Below are positions 7,933 to 10,429 of a stretch of DNA of 10,429 nucleotides, in pieces. Origin of the DNA: JAFDVL01 sp031409955 (lineage in GTDB: Bacteria > Acidobacteriota > Blastocatellia > RBC074). Position 1 is the stretch's first letter; every line of letters starts with the position of its first letter. Position numbers and translations under genes: made by a program. The stretch is from contig JANNYF010000093.1 of the NCBI GenBank assembly GCA_031409955.1, positions 1-10,429 of the forward strand. The letters run 5' to 3'. The notes under the pieces were generated by a model. That model made no database searches, was not told where the DNA came from, and was given only the letters and a program-made list of their open reading frames with translations.

Positions 7933-7965
7933 TATACTTCCAATGTGTAGACGAATGTGTAGACG
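7933..7965 (+). promoter_or_regulatory. Tandem 12-bp repeat and possible -10 box upstream of the integrase
   Basis: AATGTGTAGACG occurs twice back to back at 7942-7953 and 7954-7965. Just before it TATACT at 7933-7938 could be a -10 box, though no good -35 was found at 17 bases. The repeats end 54 bases before the integrase start. Two identical adjacent sites at the likely transcription start would suit a repressor or arm-type integrase binding site. This is inference from position only. Confidence 0.4.
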
Positions 7966-8019
7966 ATTGGTCATCAGCAACAAAATCTGTAGGTCGAAAT
8001 TCAGGGGAGGATTCCCGCC

Positions 8020-8415
8020 ATGGCACGTGAACGGAGTGGTCTCATTGTCGAGCGCAATGGTAAGTTTTATGCGCGCATCACCTATGTTGGCAACGATGGC
8101 AAGCGGCACGAAAAATGGCGCGTCGCCAAGAATCGGACGCAGGCACGCGAGCTTAAAAAGCAATTGTTGCGCGATCTGGATTCCGGGGGCGAGGAGATAT
8201 TCAAAGGCGAGAGCCTGACTTTCACGGATCTCGCGCAGTATTACGAAGAGCGATATCTCAAGCCGGCTGAATACCGGGAAGGGCGCAAAATCGCAGGGCT
8301 ACGAAGCGTACGCTATTGCGAACTTTATCTGCGGACGCTCAAAGAGTATTTCGGGAATCGCAAACTCCGCAGCATCACGTATGGCGACCTCGAAGCCTTC
8401 AAGCTCCAACGCCTA
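8020..8415 (+). pseudogene. Phage/island tyrosine integrase, N-terminal 132 codons only
   Basis: A good ribosome-binding site (GGGGAGG at 8004-8010, 9 bases before ATG) starts a protein with the layout of phage-type tyrosine recombinases. Residues 1-50 form an arm-binding domain (GLIVERNGKFYARITYVGND, KRHEKWRVAKNRTQA). From about residue 67 comes the helical core-binding domain (LTFTDLAQYYEERYL, YLRTLKEYFGNRKLRSITYG, DLEAFKLQRL). At codon 132 (CTA, 8413-8415) the coding sequence meets the left end of an IS630 element. The open frame continues 37 codons into the IS to a stop at 8527-8529, but that tail is just transposase antisense. The catalytic domain with its R-H-R-Y residues is absent here and is not found beyond the IS. 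The gene should be inactive. Its place beside a tRNA fragment fits an integrative element. Confidence 0.8.
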
Positions 8416-8447
8416 AGTAAGTTGAGAAAAGAACGGGCACTTTTGAG
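8416..8447. repeat. Left terminal inverted repeat of the IS630 element
   Basis: It starts AGTAAGTTGAGAAAAG and ends TTTTGAG. It matches the right end except for short mismatches and two one-base length differences. It stops one base short of the transposase stop codon at 8449-8451, so coding sequence runs almost into the terminus. Confidence 0.8.
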
Positions 8448-8448
8448 A

Positions 8449-9468
8449 TCACGCGACAAGTTGAAAGACGCATTCGGGTGTCAGCCAATCAAGGTAGCGC
8501 GTGACCAGCGTGATGAGTTCTTCCATTGAGTGGCAGCAGCGGTTCGCTGCCGCATAGCCTTTCAGAGGCCACCAGAGTTTCTCCACCGGGTTGTCCTTGT
8601 GGCCGCCGAATTTTGGCAGGTAGGCCAATTCCAATTGCGGATGAGCCGCTACCCAAATCACCAACGCCCGGCTCTTGTGAATCGAGGCATGGTCGAGAAT
8701 CAACAGGATAGGACGCCCGGCGTAATGTTCACATAAGGCTTCCAGAAAACTGATCATCTCGGCGGTTCGCTGGCGCGGGCAGCAGCGGTAGAAGACTTCG
8801 CCGCTGCAAATTTCCAGCGCGCCAAAGATAGTCTGCTTCTGATTCGTGAGCGGCGCGGGCAAGGCGATTTGCGCGCCTATGCGCATCCACATCTGGCGCA
8901 GGATCGGAAACAGGCGAATGTCGGTTTCGTCTTCCACTAGCACGACTGTCTGGGCAGCGGCCTGTGCGATCTGGCACCCGATCTGCTGCTGAATCGCTGC
9001 GCGGTCGGGATCAACTCCACGCGGCGCAACTTTCGGACGGCGGAACCGGTAGCGCCATTCGCGCAGCATCTGCCGCGTCAGCCAGGGAGAAACCGGTTGA
9101 CGGCAGCGTGTCACCAGGTGCTGGCACAAAGTTCGGACCGTCCAGATGGCGAACAAATAACCAAACGTCCAGGGCGGTTGATTGACTGGCATCAAGACGG
9201 ACTGTGGCAAACCCGGCGCGCGCTTGGTCGGACGCCCGCAACGCGGCAAGTCGTCCAACCCGGCGACGCCTTGCGGCTGAAAGCGTCGCACCCATTTGCG
9301 CGCGGTTTGGGGTTGCCAATGCAGCCGGGCAGCGATGTCAGGGATGCTCACCTGTTCGGCTGAGCACAACACCAGCCAAGCTCGTGCCGCAACGCGACCA
9401 ACCGCCTGCTGCGTGATGGTGGTTAGGGCTTGACGCTCTGCGGCAGAAAGAGTACTGACAAAGATCAT
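8449..9468 (-). CDS. IS630-family transposase, DDE type
   Basis: This encodes 339 residues from ATG 9466-9468, preceded by GGAGGA 7 bases upstream. The frame is open to 9549, but the extra 27 codons lie in the terminal repeat and hairpin region and are unlikely to be translated. An N-terminal helix-turn-helix region (about 37-80) contains VSIPDIAARLHWQPQTARKW and GLDDLPRCGRP, for binding the IS ends. The RNase H-like catalytic core has D180 (VLVEDETDIRLFP), D259 (ILLILDHASIHKS) and E296 (KDNPVEKLWW), with 36 residues between the last two. These are the expected metal-binding residues for cut-and-paste transposition into TA. All three are present and no frameshift is seen, so it looks functional. 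The stop is next to the left terminal repeat. Nothing else is coded in the element. Confidence 0.93.
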   Translation of the reverse strand: MIFVSTLSAAERQALTTITQQAVGRVAARAWLVLCSAEQVSIPDIAARLHWQPQTARKWVRRFQPQGVAGLDDLPRCGRPTKRAPGLPQSVLMPVNQPPWTFGYLFAIWTVRTLCQHLVTRCRQPVSPWLTRQMLREWRYRFRRPKVAPRGVDPDRAAIQQQIGCQIAQAAAQTVVLVEDETDIRLFPILRQMWMRIGAQIALPAPLTNQKQTIFGALEICSGEVFYRCCPRQRTAEMISFLEALCEHYAGRPILLILDHASIHKSRALVIWVAAHPQLELAYLPKFGGHKDNPVEKLWWPLKGYAAANRCCHSMEELITLVTRYLDWLTPECVFQLVA

Positions 9469-9514
9469 CGGCGATTCCTCCGTTGATTGGTCTCTTCGGA
9501 AGAATAGCCCTTGC

Positions 9515-9541
9515 TTCGGGGTACTCAAAAAGTACCCCGAA
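9515..9541. promoter_or_regulatory. Perfect 11-bp hairpin in the transposase leader of the IS630 element
   Basis: TTCGGGGTACT at 9515-9525 is exactly complementary to AGTACCCCGAA at 9531-9541, with loop CAAAA. It overlaps the inner half of the right terminal repeat and lies upstream of the transposase ribosome-binding site on the - strand. The left end has no matching second arm. Transcripts entering from outside would fold this stem, which could reduce transposase expression from external promoters, as described for other IS elements. That role is inferred. Confidence 0.6.
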
Positions 9542-9557
9542 CTTTTCAAAACTTACT
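9524..9557. repeat. Right terminal inverted repeat of the IS630 element
   Basis: Read on the - strand from 9557 it begins AGTAAGTTTTGAAAAG and ends TTTTTGAG at 9524, pairing with 8416-8447. TA follows at 9558-9559. The transposase promoter should lie in or near this end, as the gene reads away from it. Confidence 0.8.
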
Positions 9558-10429
9558 TAGGGGAGCCAGATCAGCCAACGTGGCCGCGCGCAAACGCACG
9601 GTGCGATAACGCGACCATTCGTCGGGATGGCCGATCACTTCGACCGGGTTGAACTGTTGCAACGACGTTGGCACGTGCAATCCTTCGGCATCGCGCAGGG
9701 TGAGTTCGCCACTGAAGAGAATGGTGGTCGGTGGTCGGTGGTCGGTTGGCGGGGATCAGTGGCTGGAGGTTGATAATTAGTGGCTGGTGATGAAGGAGGG
9801 TTCTTGCCGACCACTGGCCACCGACCACCGACCACCTCTTCACTTCCGACCACCGACCACCAGCCACCGGCCACCCCTGCATTTCCGATCATCTCCCCAA
9901 CCTCTGCCTCTTGCCAGCGCAACTCGCGCGTCTCCATCACCACGGGAGTCCCCAAGCGGGCTTGCACGCGGTGAATGGCCAATTGACAGTGGGTGCAAGC
10001 AGATTCTTGTTCAGCCCAATACATCAGGCCGTTGGCCGCGCGCACCAGCAGGCGTTCGCCCTCGACATCAAGCACTTCAAACTCGGCGTTGACCGGCGTA
10101 GCTGACGCCACGAAGCGCCCTTCAATCCGGGCCAAGATTTGGTGCGTGGCGCTGGCTTTAGCAAAGAGTGAAGTCACACCTTCGGGTTGCCCGAGCCAAG
10201 CGTTGAACGTGCGCCGCAGTCCGCCTTGAGTATGCAGATGAAAACTCACGAGCAAGCTCAGCAGCAAACTCACACACACGACATATTCCGCGCGCGAGCC
10301 GGTCGTCAGGCGCAAGCGCGGATTGGCCGGAATGACGAGCCGCGCACTGCTCAAGGGATAAAATGCGGCGACACCCGATTTCGTGAAGGCATCACCGAAC
10401 CATCCGCTGAAATAGCCAAGCATCAGCGC
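9558..10429 (-). pseudogene. YdjM-like (DUF457) membrane metal-dependent hydrolase, interrupted; 5' end outside window
   Basis: The gene enters from the right edge reading ALMLGYFSGWFGDAFTKSGV, then AFYPLSSARLVIP, a GSRAE motif and a membrane segment (YVVCVSLLLSLLVSFHL). This is the pattern of YdjM-type integral membrane hydrolases, including the GD..T region expected near the metal site. The frame is sensible down to MIGNA (codon GCA at 9878-9880). It then enters a heptad-repeat element and ends as nonsense at 9635. Past the element another frame resumes with family-like sequence from 9719: LFSGELTLRDAEGLHVP, LQQFNPVEVIGHPDEW and TVRLRAATLADLAP, up to the IS630 border. Removing 9720-9877 (158 bp, not a multiple of 3) puts the two parts in one frame. 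The gene is therefore broken twice: by the repeat and by the IS junction. Confidence 0.7.
9720..9877. repeat. GGTGGTC heptad-repeat element inserted in a gene
   Basis: The left side has three exact GGTGGTC units plus GGTTGGC (9723-9750). The right side has the reverse-complement heptads (CGACCAC and variants) as two runs of four, at 9808-9835 and 9847-9874, split by TCTTCACTTC. The middle holds two AGTGGCTGG copies. The two sides are inverted and could fold together. Read as protein this gives Trp-Ser-Val-Val-Gly-Gly type or Thr-Asp-His-Arg-Pro-Pro type peptides, familiar from spurious hypothetical proteins. The borders are set by where the YdjM-like frame breaks and resumes, so they may be off by a few bases. 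Confidence 0.75.

Larger units (their letters stand above)
8416..9557 (-). mobile_element. Complete IS630-family insertion sequence (1142 bp)
   Basis: Imperfect terminal inverted repeats bound the element. The left end 8416-8447 starts AGTAAGTT and ends TTTTGAG; the right end (reverse strand, 9557-9524) starts AGTAAGTT and ends TTTTTGAG, with AAAAG and GGG matching between. TA lies directly outside both ends (8414-8415 and 9558-9559), as expected for IS630/Tc1-type insertion. A single transposase gene fills the element on the - strand. The flanks are an integrase gene on the left and a YdjM-like gene on the right, so the two sides do not restore one gene when the IS is removed. Since every IS630 insertion has TA borders, the matching TA does not prove a single simple insertion. 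Confidence 0.9.

Noticed and set aside
7911..8030. Small peptide frames in the integrase leader
   Set aside because: They lack ribosome-binding sites and any recognisable composition; the region is better explained as promoter and repeat.
9469..9549. Longer start for the IS630 transposase
   Set aside because: The extra 27 codons fall in the terminal repeat and hairpin. GGAGGA is placed correctly for the ATG at 9468.
9723..9874. CRISPR array or coding tandem repeat
   Set aside because: Units are 7 bases, contiguous, in opposite orientations, and without unique spacers. The open frames across them give only low-complexity peptides.
9571..9882. 103-codon - strand open frame across the heptad repeats
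   Set aside because: Its product is largely translated repeat. The family-like sequence in 9558-9719 is in a different frame.

Overview
The window most likely comes from an Acidobacteriota genome, possibly of the Blastocatellia type. The main reason is a tandem pair of long secreted proteins of the 'VWFA-related acidobacterial domain' family. A Tat-exported Fe/Mn superoxide dismutase and a DUF5916-type outer-membrane protein fit that picture. Several dispersed, repeat-rich intergenic elements are also present. No taxonomic marker gene is here, so the assignment is an inference.

Left part (1-5830) is ordinary chromosome. It holds the last 37 codons of an unidentified + strand gene, then two - strand VWFA-related paralogues (218-2491 and 2605-4956) separated by an AT-rich repeat element. 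A divergent promoter region (4957-5119) follows, then a + strand superoxide dismutase gene (5120-5830).

Middle part (5831-7655) is decaying. An inverted-repeat element built from CACGAAG units follows the dismutase gene. Next is a DUF5916/CBM9-like gene that carries a one-base frameshift near 6530. It loses its C-terminal barrel near 7300, where sequence resembling the N-terminus of an IS21-like (IstA-type) transposase begins.

Right part (7656-10429) looks like the wreck of an integrated element. A 3' fragment of a tRNA-Arg gene (about 7769-7818, - strand) is best read as an attachment site. Beside it is a tyrosine-integrase gene cut after 132 codons by a complete IS630-family element (8416-9557, TA on both sides). 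Beyond the IS the sequence is not the rest of the integrase. It is the 3' part of a YdjM-like (DUF457) membrane-protein gene on the - strand, itself broken by a 158-bp element of GGTGGTC heptads. The IS is therefore a junction between two unrelated loci. This suggests an IS-to-IS deletion of most of the island, a much older rearrangement, or an assembly join at a multicopy IS.

Only the two VWFA-related genes, the dismutase and the IS630 transposase look intact. I did not find a clear new multi-gene system. The interest lies in the layered insertions, the fossil attachment site and the three unrelated dispersed repeat families.
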